A stretch of 64,000 nt of DNA from Alicycliphilus sp. UBA6560 (lineage in GTDB: Bacteria; Pseudomonadota; Gammaproteobacteria; Burkholderiales; Burkholderiaceae_C), in assembly GCA_002434305.1 (NCBI GenBank), contig DJJU01000007.1, positions 62,001 to 126,000 of the forward strand, in the 5' to 3' direction. Made by a program: the position numbers and the translations under genes. Numbering within the stretch: the first letter of the stretch is position 1; each line of letters begins with the position of its first letter. Below, in pieces: positions 52,858 through 62,309 of this stretch. The notes under the pieces are model-generated. The model worked only from the letters and a program-made list of their open reading frames with translations, made no database searches and was not told the origin of the DNA.

Positions 52858-54240
52858 TCAGAAGGGCATGCCGGGCAGACCCTTCATGCCTTTCATGCCC
52901 TTCATGCCGCCCATCTTCTTCATGAGCTTCATGAGGCCGCCGCCCTTCATCTTCTTCATCATCCCCTGCATCTGCTCAAACTCGTTGAGCAGGCGGTTCA
53001 CTTCCTGCACCTGAACCCCGGCGCCGGCGGCGATGCGCTTCTTGCGCGTGGCCTTGATGAGTTCGGGCTTGCGGCGCTCCTGCGCCGTCATGCTGCAGAT
53101 GATGCCTTCCTTCCTGCGGATGTCGCGCTCGGCGCGGTCCATGTCCACCTGGCCGGCCTTGGCCGCCAGTTCGCTGGGCAGCTTGTCCATGAAGCTGGAC
53201 AGCCCGCCCATCTGCTTCATCTGCTGCAGCTGCGACAAAAAGTCGTTCAGGTCGAAGCCGTCACCGCTCTTGACCTTGGCGGCCAGCTTTTGCGCCGCCT
53301 CCATGTCCACCCCGGCGCTGACCTGCTCGACCAGCGCCACGATGTCACCCATGCCCAGGATGCGCCCGGCATGGCGCTCGGCGTCGAACACCTCCAGCCC
53401 GTCGATCTTCTCGGACACACCGGCGAACTTGATGGGGGCACCCGTCACCTGGCGCACCGACAGCGCCGCACCGCCGCGCGAGTCGCCGTCCAGCTTGGTC
53501 AGCACGATGCCCGTGAGCGGCAGTGCCTCCTTGAAGGCGCGCGCGGTGTTCACCGCGTCCTGGCCCTGCATGGCATCGACGACGAACAGCGTCTCCACGG
53601 GCTTGAGGACGGCGTGCAAATCCTGGATCTCCTGCATCAGCACTTCGTCGATGGCCAGGCGCCCGGCCGTGTCCACCAGCAGCACGTCGAAATAGTGCTT
53701 CTTTGCATAGTCAAGCGCGGCGGCGGCGATGTCGCGGGGCTTCTGGTCGGGGCTGCTGGGGAACCACTCGGCGCCGGCCTGCCTGGTCACGGTCTTGAGC
53801 TGCTCGATGGCCGCCGGGCGGTACACGTCACCCGAGACGGTGAGCACCTTCTTCTTGCGCTTTTCCTGCAGGTGCTTGGCCAGTTTTGCCGTGGTGGTGG
53901 TCTTGCCCGCGCCCTGCAGGCCGGCCATCAGGATGACGGCGGGCGGCTGGGCGGCCAAGTTGATGTCGGCCACGCCCTCGCCCATGGTGGCGGCCAGTTC
54001 CTTGTTGACGATGCCCACCAGCGCCTGGCCGGGTTTCAGGCTGCCCAGCACCTCCTGACCCAGGGCCTTGTCCTTGACGCGAGCGATGAAGTCGCGCACC
54101 ACGGGCAGGGCCACGTCGGCCTCCAGCAGGGCCATGCGCACCTCGCGCAGCATGTCCTGCACGTTGGATTCGGTGATGCGGGCCTGGCCGCGCATCTCCT
54201 TGACGAGACGGGTGAGTTTGTCGGTAAGCGCGGAGGCCAT
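52858..54240 (-). CDS. ffh: Signal recognition particle GTPase Ffh
   Basis: 460-residue SRP subunit delivering membrane proteins to FtsY. N domain, then G domain with GLQGAGKTTTTAKL, DTAGRL, TKLDGD; M domain C-terminal with methionine-rich helices and a GGMKGMKGMKG tail. Start ATG 54240 gives the family N-terminus (MASALTDKLTRLVKEMRGQ). Divergent from the ccsA-like gene, an order common in proteobacteria. Confidence 0.97.
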   Translation of the reverse strand: MASALTDKLTRLVKEMRGQARITESNVQDMLREVRMALLEADVALPVVRDFIARVKDKALGQEVLGSLKPGQALVGIVNKELAATMGEGVADINLAAQPPAVILMAGLQGAGKTTTTAKLAKHLQEKRKKKVLTVSGDVYRPAAIEQLKTVTRQAGAEWFPSSPDQKPRDIAAAALDYAKKHYFDVLLVDTAGRLAIDEVLMQEIQDLHAVLKPVETLFVVDAMQGQDAVNTARAFKEALPLTGIVLTKLDGDSRGGAALSVRQVTGAPIKFAGVSEKIDGLEVFDAERHAGRILGMGDIVALVEQVSAGVDMEAAQKLAAKVKSGDGFDLNDFLSQLQQMKQMGGLSSFMDKLPSELAAKAGQVDMDRAERDIRRKEGIICSMTAQERRKPELIKATRKKRIAAGAGVQVQEVNRLLNEFEQMQGMMKKMKGGGLMKLMKKMGGMKGMKGMKGLPGMPF

Positions 54241-54329
54241 GGCTGCTTGCTCCAGAGGCGCCGGCAGCGCTGCGACAGCGGCCGGCCGGGCGGGCGCCGC
54301 CCGGTGGCGGACGGCTAAACTGCGAACCC

Positions 54330-55127
54330 ATGATTTTACCCAGCGCATCCCTGGCCAGTTGGCTGCTGGCAGGCGCCGCGGCTCTGGCCTATGGTGCGGC
54401 GGCGGCCGCTGCCGCACGCACCGGCGGCACGCGCAGCCCCTGGGCCATGGCACCGGCTTGGTTGCTGCACGCAGCCGCCCTGGCTTGGAGCCTGCTGGGC
54501 AACGTGCCGCACTTCGGCTTTGCGCCAGCGCTGTCCATGACGGCGTGGCTGGTGCTCACCGCCTATGCCGTGGAGCACCAGCTGTTCCCGCAGATGCGCG
54601 CCCGCGCCATGCTCAGTGCCCTGGGGGCCGCGGCCGTCGTGCTGGCAGCAATATTTCCTGGCCGGGCACTGCACGTGTCGGCTTCGCCCTGGCTGGCACT
54701 GCACCTGACGCTGGGCATTGCCTGCTACGGCCTGTTCGCGGCGGCCGTGATCCACGCCTGGCTCATGGGCCGGGCCGAGCGGCAAATGCGCCAGGCGGCC
54801 GAGCTGTCCAGCAGCCTGCCGCTGCTGACGCTGGAGCGCCTCACCTTCCGCTTCGTGGCCGCCGGCTTCGTTTTGCTGTCGGCCACCCTGGCCGCCGGCT
54901 GGCTGTTCAGCGAGGTGCTGTACGGCCGCGCCTGGCGCTGGGACCACAAGGCCGTGTTCTCGGTACTGGCCTGGATCACCTTCGCCGTGCTGCTGCTGGG
55001 CCGCGCCCGCTTCGGCTGGCGTGGGCGCAAGGCAGTACGCGTGCTCTACGCCGGCGCGGCGCTGCTGCTGCTGGCCTACGCCGGCTCGCGCTTCGTCATG
55101 GAAGTGGTGCTGGAGCGGGTGACCTGA
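54330..55127 (+). CDS. CcsA/YpjD-family cytochrome c assembly-like membrane protein
   Basis: 265-residue protein with about eight membrane helices. Conserved Trp-rich loops and a His in LHLTLGIACYGLFA and WRWDHKAVFSVLAW resemble the haem-handling CcsA/CcmC superfamily. YpjD homologues next to ffh have no established job. It overlaps the next gene by one base (TGATG at 55125-55129). Confidence 0.88.
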   Translation: MILPSASLASWLLAGAAALAYGAAAAAAARTGGTRSPWAMAPAWLLHAAALAWSLLGNVPHFGFAPALSMTAWLVLTAYAVEHQLFPQMRARAMLSALGAAAVVLAAIFPGRALHVSASPWLALHLTLGIACYGLFAAAVIHAWLMGRAERQMRQAAELSSSLPLLTLERLTFRFVAAGFVLLSATLAAGWLFSEVLYGRAWRWDHKAVFSVLAWITFAVLLLGRARFGWRGRKAVRVLYAGAALLLLAYAGSRFVMEVVLERVT

Positions 55128-55345
55128 TGCTGAAATACCTGGTACTGCTGGCCGTGGTGGCCGTGGTCTACGGCCTGTGGCGCAGCGGCCAGCGCCGGGC
55201 GGCCCCGCCTCCACCGCCTGCCAGCAAGCCTCTGCCCGAACCCATGGTGCGTTGCGCGCGCTGCGGCGTGCACCTGCCGCGTTCGCAGGCCCTGCAGCAG
55301 GACGGGCGCTGCTACTGCAGCCCCGCGCACCAGCGCGAGGGCTGA
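55127..55345 (+). CDS. Small membrane-anchored zinc-ribbon-like protein (PP0621 family)
   Basis: 72-residue protein: one N-terminal membrane helix (YLVLLAVVAVVYGLW), a Pro-rich linker, then a Cys-rich end with CARCG and a later Cys (RCYCSPAHQ) and His, likely binding zinc. It lies between ccsA-like gene and pilS, a position conserved in betaproteobacteria and Pseudomonas. Function unknown. Confidence 0.85.
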   Translation: MLKYLVLLAVVAVVYGLWRSGQRRAAPPPPPASKPLPEPMVRCARCGVHLPRSQALQQDGRCYCSPAHQREG

Positions 55346-55350
55346 GGCGC

Positions 55351-57039
55351 GTGCGCTCGCCGCCCACGCTTGCGCAGGGCAACCTGCCCTTCGCGCGGCT
55401 GTGGCACGCCTTCCTGACCGCGCGCGTCATGGTGGCGCTGGCCCTGGTGCTGCTGGTGCTGACGGGCTCGGCCGTGAACCAGCTGGCCAGCCCGCTGCTG
55501 CTTCTGGCCAGCGGCCTGTATTTCATCGCCACGCTGTCGCTGCGCGCCTTCGGCCGGCGTACGCCGCCGCCGCCCCAACCGGGGCTGCACTGGCTCTCCA
55601 CCATTGGCGTGGATCTGGTGCTTATCGCCGTGCTGCAGGCGCTGCAAAGCGGCAGCTCGGTGAACTTCACGCCGCTGTTCGGGCTGCCGCTGCTGCTGGC
55701 CTCGGTGCTGGGCACGCTCACCCTGGCGCTGGGCACGGCCGCCTGCGCCACGCTGTTGCTGCTGGGCTGGGCCGTAGGGGCTGGCGGCACCGACAACGCC
55801 CCCATGTACCTGCAGGCGGCCCTGACCGGCACCGGCTACTTCGTCGTCGCCTACCTGACCCACCTGTTGGCCGCACGGCTGATCAGCGAACAGGAGACGG
55901 CCCAGCGCAGCCAGATGGACGCCCGCACGCAGCGCGCCGTGAGCGCCCTGGTCATGCAGCACGTGGCCGACGGCGTGCTGGTACTGGACACCGAGGGTCA
56001 GGTGCGACTGGCCAACCCGGCCGCTCTGCTGCTGCTGGGCCCGCACGCCGAAGGCGGCGTGCCCTTCGCGCTGGGGCACCACGGCGCCTGGGCGCCACTG
56101 CTGGCGCTGGCGCGCGAAACCTTCGCACTGCAGGTGCCGCAGACGGTGGACGTGAACATACTGCACGGCGGCGTGGCCCCCATGGCCCTGCGCGTGCGCA
56201 GCTGGCCCACCCACACGCGCGCCGCCGCCCTCAGCGCCGACGAGGAGCCGCTGTGCGTGATGTTCCTGCACGACCTGCGCGAGATGGAGGCGCGCCTGCG
56301 CACCGAGAAGCTGGCCGCCATGGGCCGCATGTCTGCCGCCGTGGCCCACGAGATCCGCAACCCGCTGGCCGCCATCTCCCAGGCCAACGAGCTGCTGGCC
56401 GAAGACCTGTCCGACCCGGCCCACCAGCGGCTGACCAGCATGGTGCGGCAAAACGCCGAGCGCCTGGTGCGCATCACCGAAGAGGTGCTGGACATCGCCC
56501 GCGTGCAGCACCGGCCGCAGCACGCCGAACCGGCCATGGTGGCGCTGGACGAGGCGGTGCGCCAGATCTGGGTCGACTGGCAGGCCCATGATCCGGCCAG
56601 GCGGCAGGGGCAGCTCAAGCTGGAGGCGGGTAGCGTCCAGGTGGAATTCGACCCGGAGCACCTGCGCCGCGTGCTGGTGAACCTGCTGGACAACGCCCTG
56701 CGCTACATGAGCCCGCATGCCAACTCGCTGTGCGTGTCCACGCGCACCACGCCCAGCGGTCGGGCCGGGCTGCAGATCTGGAGCGACGGCGCGCCGCTGG
56801 ACCAGAGCGTGGAGCGCCACCTGTTTGAACCCTTCTTTTCGTCCGAGAGTCGCTCCAGCGGCCTGGGCCTGTACATCTGCCGCGAGCTGTGCCAGCGCCA
56901 CGGCGCCGCCATCAGCTACCAGCGGACCAGCCGCAGCCTGTCGCGTGGCGAAGTGCCGGGCAACGCTTTTACGGTCCTGTTCCGTGGCAGCAACCTCTCG
57001 GCCAGCACGCCGTCGCTGTTTGACACAATCGGGCACTGA
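55351..57039 (+). CDS. pilS: Type IV pilus sensor histidine kinase PilS
   Basis: 562-residue inner-membrane kinase. Five to six membrane helices occupy residues 20-180, a PAS-like domain follows (ALVMQHVADGVLVLDTEGQV), then H-box VAHEIRNPLAAISQ with His about 333, N-box VNLLDNALRY near 444 and G2 GLGLYI. In Pseudomonas PilS senses pilin and signals to PilR. Start assigned to GTG 55351 with GAGG upstream. PilR follows 10 bp later. Confidence 0.94.
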   Translation: MRSPPTLAQGNLPFARLWHAFLTARVMVALALVLLVLTGSAVNQLASPLLLLASGLYFIATLSLRAFGRRTPPPPQPGLHWLSTIGVDLVLIAVLQALQSGSSVNFTPLFGLPLLLASVLGTLTLALGTAACATLLLLGWAVGAGGTDNAPMYLQAALTGTGYFVVAYLTHLLAARLISEQETAQRSQMDARTQRAVSALVMQHVADGVLVLDTEGQVRLANPAALLLLGPHAEGGVPFALGHHGAWAPLLALARETFALQVPQTVDVNILHGGVAPMALRVRSWPTHTRAAALSADEEPLCVMFLHDLREMEARLRTEKLAAMGRMSAAVAHEIRNPLAAISQANELLAEDLSDPAHQRLTSMVRQNAERLVRITEEVLDIARVQHRPQHAEPAMVALDEAVRQIWVDWQAHDPARRQGQLKLEAGSVQVEFDPEHLRRVLVNLLDNALRYMSPHANSLCVSTRTTPSGRAGLQIWSDGAPLDQSVERHLFEPFFSSESRSSGLGLYICRELCQRHGAAISYQRTSRSLSRGEVPGNAFTVLFRGSNLSASTPSLFDTIGH

Positions 57040-57049
57040 AGCAACGCCC

Positions 57050-58486
57050 ATGAACACACCTGCCGCCGCCTCCATCCTTGTCGTCGACGACGAACCCGAC
57101 CTGCGCACGCTGTACGAACTGACGCTGCTGCGCGAGGGCTACCGGGTGGAGGCCGCCGCCAGCGTGGCCGAGGCGCGCGAGCAGTTGTCGGCGCAAAAGT
57201 TCGACGTGGTCATCAGCGACATGCGCCTGCCCGACGGCGTCGGCATGGACCTGCTGCACCATCTGCGCGAGCAGCAGCGGCGCGAGCGCTGCGTGGTCAT
57301 GACCGCCTACGGCTCGGCCGAGAACGCCGTGGAGGCGCTGCGCGCCGGCGCCTTCGACTACCTGACCAAGCCGGTGGACCTGAAGCAGTTCCGCGCCGTG
57401 GTGGCCTCCGCCATCCAGGGCATGGGCGGCGTGCCGGCGCCCCAGCGCGGCGTGCGCGCCAAGGTCCCGGCGCAAGCTCAGGATGCATTGGAGCGCCTGA
57501 TCGGCGAATCCAGCGCCATGCGCGCCGTCAAGCAGCGCATCGCCAAGGTGGCGCGCAGCATGGCGCCGGTGCTGGTGCGCGGCGAGTCGGGCACGGGCAA
57601 GGAGCTGGTGGCACGCGCCCTGCATGCCAGCAGCCAGCGCGCTGGCGGGCCGCTGGTGGCCGTCAACTGCGGCGCCATCCCCGAGAACCTTCTCGAGGCG
57701 GAGTTCTTCGGCGCCCGCAAGGGCTCCTATACTGGCGCTAGCCAGGATCGCGAGGGCTTCTTCCAGGCGGCGCGCGGGGGCACGCTGTTCCTCGACGAGA
57801 TCGGCGACCTGCCGCTGCCCATGCAGTCCAAGCTGCTGCGCGCCATCCAGGAGCGCAGCGTGCGCCCGCTGGGCTCCACGCAGGAGGAGGCGGTGGACGT
57901 GCGCATCGTCAGCGCCACGCACCGCGACCTGGCCGCCGACGTGCAGGCCGGGCGCTTTCGCCAGGATTTGTACTATCGCCTGAACGTCATCGAGGTGGTG
58001 GTGCCGCCGCTGCGCGAACGCCGCGAGGATCTGCCGGCCCTGTGCGCGGCGCTGCTGGCGCGCATCCAGGAGGAAGGCGGCATTGCCGTGCCGCCCCTGA
58101 CGGACGCCGCCCTGCAGCAGCTGGCGCGCCATCCGCTGACCGGCAACGTGCGCGAGCTGGAGAACCTGCTGCACCGCGCCGTGGCCCTGAGCGACGGGCG
58201 CGAGCTGCACATCGAGGACCCCGAGCCGGGCGCCGCTGCCGCGCCCACAGGCACCCTTGCCGTCTCCCCTGCGGGCCCCGCCCCGGCCGACATGCCGGGC
58301 GACCTGCAGGCCTGGCTGGACCAGCAAGAGCGCGAAATCCTAGTGCGCGCGTTGCACGAATCAGGCTTCAACCGCACGGCGGCCGCGGCGCGCCTGGGCA
58401 TCAGCCTGCGGCAGATCCGCTACCGCATCGCGCGGCTGGACATCGCCGTGCCGCAGGGCGGCGACGAGCATGGCGACGCGCAGTAG
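57050..58486 (+). CDS. pilR: Type IV pilus response regulator PilR (sigma-54 activator)
   Basis: 478-residue NtrC-type activator of pilin transcription. Receiver with Asp 57 (SDMRLPDG), AAA+ domain with Walker A GESGTGKE (178) and sigma-54 loop GSYTGA (225-230) instead of GAFTGA, then a Fis-type helix-turn-helix at the C-terminus (FNRTAAAARLGISLRQIRYR). The pilA target is not in this window. Overlaps ampD by 17 bp. Confidence 0.95.
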   Translation: MNTPAAASILVVDDEPDLRTLYELTLLREGYRVEAAASVAEAREQLSAQKFDVVISDMRLPDGVGMDLLHHLREQQRRERCVVMTAYGSAENAVEALRAGAFDYLTKPVDLKQFRAVVASAIQGMGGVPAPQRGVRAKVPAQAQDALERLIGESSAMRAVKQRIAKVARSMAPVLVRGESGTGKELVARALHASSQRAGGPLVAVNCGAIPENLLEAEFFGARKGSYTGASQDREGFFQAARGGTLFLDEIGDLPLPMQSKLLRAIQERSVRPLGSTQEEAVDVRIVSATHRDLAADVQAGRFRQDLYYRLNVIEVVVPPLRERREDLPALCAALLARIQEEGGIAVPPLTDAALQQLARHPLTGNVRELENLLHRAVALSDGRELHIEDPEPGAAAAPTGTLAVSPAGPAPADMPGDLQAWLDQQEREILVRALHESGFNRTAAAARLGISLRQIRYRIARLDIAVPQGGDEHGDAQ

Positions 58487-59063
58487 CGGCCCGTGGCGCG
58501 GCGGCTGGCTGGCCGGCGCGCGCCGCCTGCCCTCGCCCAACGAGGGCGAGCGGCCCGCCGGTGCCCAGGTGGACCTGATCGTCGTGCACTCCATCAGCCT
58601 GCCGCCGGGCAGCTACGGCGGCGGGCAGGTGCAGCGGCTGTTCACCAACCGGCTGGACTGGGACGCCCACCCCTACTTCATGCAGATCGCCGGGCTGCAG
58701 GTGTCCAGCCACTTCTTCATCGAGCGCACGGGCGTGGTCTGGCAGTTCGTGGACGCCGAACGGCGCGCCTGGCACGCGGGACGCTCGCACTACCGCGGGC
58801 GCGACAACTGCAACGATGACTCGGTAGGCATCGAGCTGGAAGGGCTGGAGGGCTTGCGCTTCGAGCCGGCCCAGTACGCCGCCCTGCTGCGGCTGTGCCG
58901 GGCCCTGATGCAGCGCTTTCCGATCCGCTTCATCGCCGGCCATGAACACATCGCCCCGCAGCGCAAGGACGACCCGGGCAGCGGCTTCGAATGGCACCGC
59001 ATGTGGCGCGCCCTGGCCGGCAGCGGCGTGCTGCTGCCGCCCGGCACGGCCGCGCGCCCCTGA
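58470..59063 (+). CDS. ampD: 1,6-anhydro-N-acetylmuramyl-L-alanine amidase AmpD
   Basis: 197-residue cytoplasmic zinc amidase of cell-wall recycling. The zinc site is visible: VVHSISLPPGSYGGG (first His), SSHFFIERTG, and AGHEHIAPQRKDDPG (later ligands, catalytic segment). It starts within the end of pilR, so it is read as part of the pilSR transcript. The pilSR-ampD order is common in related genera. Confidence 0.95.
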   Translation: MATRSSGPWRGGWLAGARRLPSPNEGERPAGAQVDLIVVHSISLPPGSYGGGQVQRLFTNRLDWDAHPYFMQIAGLQVSSHFFIERTGVVWQFVDAERRAWHAGRSHYRGRDNCNDDSVGIELEGLEGLRFEPAQYAALLRLCRALMQRFPIRFIAGHEHIAPQRKDDPGSGFEWHRMWRALAGSGVLLPPGTAARP

Positions 59064-59157
59064 CGGCCGGCCAACTCCCCGCCCGGGCGCTGTCAACCGG
59101 GCACGCCCCAGTGTCAGAAAACTTCGCCAATCGGGGTTTGACGCTTGCACCGCCAGA

Positions 59158-59205
59158 ACACTACCTATAGTGTTCTACACTAGCAGACCACGCTAAATCT
59201 AGTGC
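59158..59205 (+). promoter_or_regulatory. nrdA: Paired NrdR boxes upstream of nrdA
   Basis: ACACTACCTATAGTGT (59158-59173) closely matches the NrdR consensus ACACWATATATWGTGT; a weaker second box ACGCTAAATCTAGTGC (59190-59205) begins exactly 32 bp later, the usual three-turn spacing. The first box overlaps likely promoter elements (TTGACG at 59138, TTGCAC at 59145, TATAGT at 59166). Confidence 0.85.
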
Positions 59206-59304
59206 CCGACGTACAGGTCGCGGCACCCGGCCTGCAGCCTGGCCGGCGCGCTGCCGCGCCCGCCTTGCGCCGCCCGTCCGACGCCCTCCCCGGAAAGGAA
59301 AACC

Positions 59305-62172
59305 ATGCAAGTTGTCTCTCCCTCGGCCCTGGCCGACACTCCGCGCGCCCCCCAGGCGTCCCCCGCCACGGTCCAGCCTGCGGGCATGGGCAGCGCGCTC
59401 GAGCACTACCAGATCATCCGGCGCAACGGCGCCGTCGTGCCCTTCGAGCCGCAGAAGATCGCCGTCGCCATGATGAAGGCCTTCCTGGCCGTGCATGGCG
59501 CGCAGGGCGCGGCCTCGGCCAGTGTGCGGGAGATCGTGGACGAGCTGACGCAGACGGTCATGCGCGCCCTCATGCGCTCGCGCCCGGCGGGCGGCACCTT
59601 CCACATCGAGGACGTGCAGGACCAGGTGGAGCTGGGCCTGATGCGCGGCGGCCACCACGAGGTGGCGCGCGCCTATGTGCTGTACCGCGAGCGCCGCGCG
59701 CAGGAGCGCGCGCACCAGCGCGAGCAGCTCATGCCGCAGATGCCGGCCCTGTTCGTGCAGGACGGCGGCCAGCGTGTCGAGCTGGACGTGCTGCGCCTGC
59801 AGGCGCTGATCGAATCTGCCTGCGCCGGCCTGGGCGAGGACGTGCAGGCAGCGCCCATCGCCGCCGAGACGCTGCGCAACCTGTACGACGGCGTGCCCAT
59901 GGGCGAGGTGTACAAGGCCTCCATCCTGGCCGCGCGTACGCTGATCGAGAAAGACCCTGGCTACACCTACGCTACCGCGCGCCTGCTGCTGCACACCATC
60001 GTGCGCGAGGTGCTGGGCCGCGACGTGGCGCCTGCAGAAATGGCCGCCGCCTACGTGCAGCACTTCCCGCAGTTCGTGCAGCGCGGCGTGGATCACGAGC
60101 TGCTCGACCCCGCCCTGCTGCAGTTCGACCTGCCTCGCCTGGCTGCAGCCCTGAAGGCAGAGCGCGACCAGCAGTTCGACTACCTTGGCCTGCAGACGCT
60201 GTACGACCGCTATTTCCTGCACGTGGACAAGGCGCGCATCGAGCTGCCCCAGTCGTTCTTCATGCGCGTGGCCATGGGCCTGGCCTTGAAGGAGGACGAC
60301 CGCAATGCCCGCGCCATCGAGTTCTACGAGCTGCTGTCGTCGTTCGACTTCATGAGCAGCACGCCCACGCTGTTCAACAGCGGCACGCTGCGCTCGCAGC
60401 TGTCCTCGTGCTACCTGACCACGGTGCCCGACGAGCTGGGTGGCATCTACGAGTCCATCAAGGAAAACGCCCTGCTGTCCAAGTTCGCCGGTGGCCTGGG
60501 CAACGACTGGACGCGCGTGCGCGCCCTGGGCGCGCGCATCAAGGGCACCAACGGCGAGTCGCAGGGCGTGGTGCCCTTCCTCAAGGTAGTCAACGACACG
60601 GCCGTAGCCGTGAACCAGGGCGGCAAGAGGAAGGGCGCCGTCTGCGCCTACCTGGAAACCTGGCACCTGGACGTGGAGGAGTTCCTGGAGCTGCGCAAGA
60701 ACACCGGCGACGACCGCCGGCGCACGCACGACATGAACACCGCCAACTGGATCCCCGACCTGTTCATGAAGCGCGTCATGGACAAGGGTCAGTGGACGCT
60801 GTTCTCGCCGTCCGACGTGCCCGAGCTGCACGACCTGTACGGCCAGGCCTTCGAGCGCGCCTACACCGCCTACGAGGCCCAGGCCGACAGCGGCCAGCTC
60901 AAGCTGTTCAAGCGCGTGCCGGCCGTGGATCTGTGGCGCAAGATGCTCTCGATGCTGTTCGAGACGGGCCACCCCTGGATCACCTTCAAGGACCCGTGCA
61001 ACATCCGCTCGCCCCAGCAGCACGTGGGCGTGGTGCATTCCAGCAACCTGTGCACCGAGATCACGCTGAACACCAGCGACACCGAGACGGCCGTGTGCAA
61101 CCTGGGTTCGGTCAACCTGTCGCGCCACCTCAAGGACGGCCGCATCGACCACGACAAGCTGCGCAGCACCATCGCCACGGCCATGCGCATGCTGGACAAC
61201 GTCATCGACATCAACTACTACGCCGTGGACAAGGCGCGCCAGTCCAACCTGCGCCACCGCCCGGTGGGCCTGGGGCTGATGGGCTTCCAGGATGCGCTGT
61301 ACGAGCTGCGCGTGCCGTATGCGAGCGACGCGGCCGTGCAGTTCGCCGACGAGTCCATGGAGGCCATCTGCTACTACGCCTACCTGGCCTCCACCGAGCT
61401 GTCGCGCGAGCGCGGCACGTATGAGAGCTACGACGGCTCGCTGTGGTCGCGCGGCATCCTGCCGCTGGACTCGCTGGAGCTGCTGGCGCGCGAGCGCGGC
61501 GGCCACGTGGAAGTGGACCGCAGCACGCGCCTGGACTGGGAGGCCCTGCGCAGCCAGATAGCGCAGCACGGCATGCGCAACTCCAACTGCGTGGCCATCG
61601 CGCCCACGGCCACCATCTCCAACATCGTGGGCGTGGACGCGTCCATCGAGCCCTCGTTCGGCAACCTGTCCGTCAAGTCCAACCTCTCGGGCGAGTTCAC
61701 CGTCATCAACCAGTACCTGGTGCGCGACCTGAAACGCCTGAAGCTGTGGGACGACGTGATGGTCATGGACCTCAAGCACTTCAAGGGCTCGCTCGCTCCC
61801 ATCGACCGCGTGCCGCAAGACATCAAGCGGCTGTACGCCACGGCCTTCGAGGTCGAGCCCGCATGGCTGGTGGAGGCTGCCGCACGGCGCCAGAAGTGGA
61901 TCGACCAGGCGCAGAGTCTGAACATCTACATGGCCGGCGCCTCGGGCAAAAAGCTCGACGAGACCTACAAGCTGGCCTGGCTGCGCGGCCTGAAGACCAC
62001 CTACTACCTGCGCACGCAAAGCGCTACGCACGTCGAGATGAGCACGGTGAACAAGCGCCAGCTCAACGCCGTGCCCACCGATGCGCACGAGGGCGCGGCG
62101 GCCATGGCCGAGCCTGCCACCGACGTGAAGTTCTGCGCCATCGACGACCCCGGCTGCGAAGCCTGCCAGTAA
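59305..62172 (+). CDS. nrdA: Class Ia ribonucleotide reductase, large subunit
   Basis: 955-residue catalytic subunit of ribonucleotide reductase. N-terminal ATP-cone (YQIIRRNGAVVPFEPQKIAVAM), then the barrel with STPTLFNSGTLRSQLSSCYL (reactive Cys), NLCTEITL and AVCNLGSVNL (Cys and Glu of the active site), and a C-terminal redox tail DPGCEACQ. Start ATG 59305 has GGAAAGGAAAA upstream. The N-terminal 20 residues are a poorly ordered Pro/Ala tail. nrdB follows 137 bp later. Confidence 0.97.
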   Translation: MQVVSPSALADTPRAPQASPATVQPAGMGSALEHYQIIRRNGAVVPFEPQKIAVAMMKAFLAVHGAQGAASASVREIVDELTQTVMRALMRSRPAGGTFHIEDVQDQVELGLMRGGHHEVARAYVLYRERRAQERAHQREQLMPQMPALFVQDGGQRVELDVLRLQALIESACAGLGEDVQAAPIAAETLRNLYDGVPMGEVYKASILAARTLIEKDPGYTYATARLLLHTIVREVLGRDVAPAEMAAAYVQHFPQFVQRGVDHELLDPALLQFDLPRLAAALKAERDQQFDYLGLQTLYDRYFLHVDKARIELPQSFFMRVAMGLALKEDDRNARAIEFYELLSSFDFMSSTPTLFNSGTLRSQLSSCYLTTVPDELGGIYESIKENALLSKFAGGLGNDWTRVRALGARIKGTNGESQGVVPFLKVVNDTAVAVNQGGKRKGAVCAYLETWHLDVEEFLELRKNTGDDRRRTHDMNTANWIPDLFMKRVMDKGQWTLFSPSDVPELHDLYGQAFERAYTAYEAQADSGQLKLFKRVPAVDLWRKMLSMLFETGHPWITFKDPCNIRSPQQHVGVVHSSNLCTEITLNTSDTETAVCNLGSVNLSRHLKDGRIDHDKLRSTIATAMRMLDNVIDINYYAVDKARQSNLRHRPVGLGLMGFQDALYELRVPYASDAAVQFADESMEAICYYAYLASTELSRERGTYESYDGSLWSRGILPLDSLELLARERGGHVEVDRSTRLDWEALRSQIAQHGMRNSNCVAIAPTATISNIVGVDASIEPSFGNLSVKSNLSGEFTVINQYLVRDLKRLKLWDDVMVMDLKHFKGSLAPIDRVPQDIKRLYATAFEVEPAWLVEAAARRQKWIDQAQSLNIYMAGASGKKLDETYKLAWLRGLKTTYYLRTQSATHVEMSTVNKRQLNAVPTDAHEGAAAMAEPATDVKFCAIDDPGCEACQ

Positions 62173-62309
62173 CGGCGCGACGGCCCGCGCACAAACCGCC
62201 GCATCGAAGCCACACGCAGCAGGCGACCACGCAACAAACGCGGCTGCACAACGCTTCGGTGCTTTCCTTTTTGAAGCACTGCTTCCATAATCCGAGCACT
62301 GGAAAAGCC

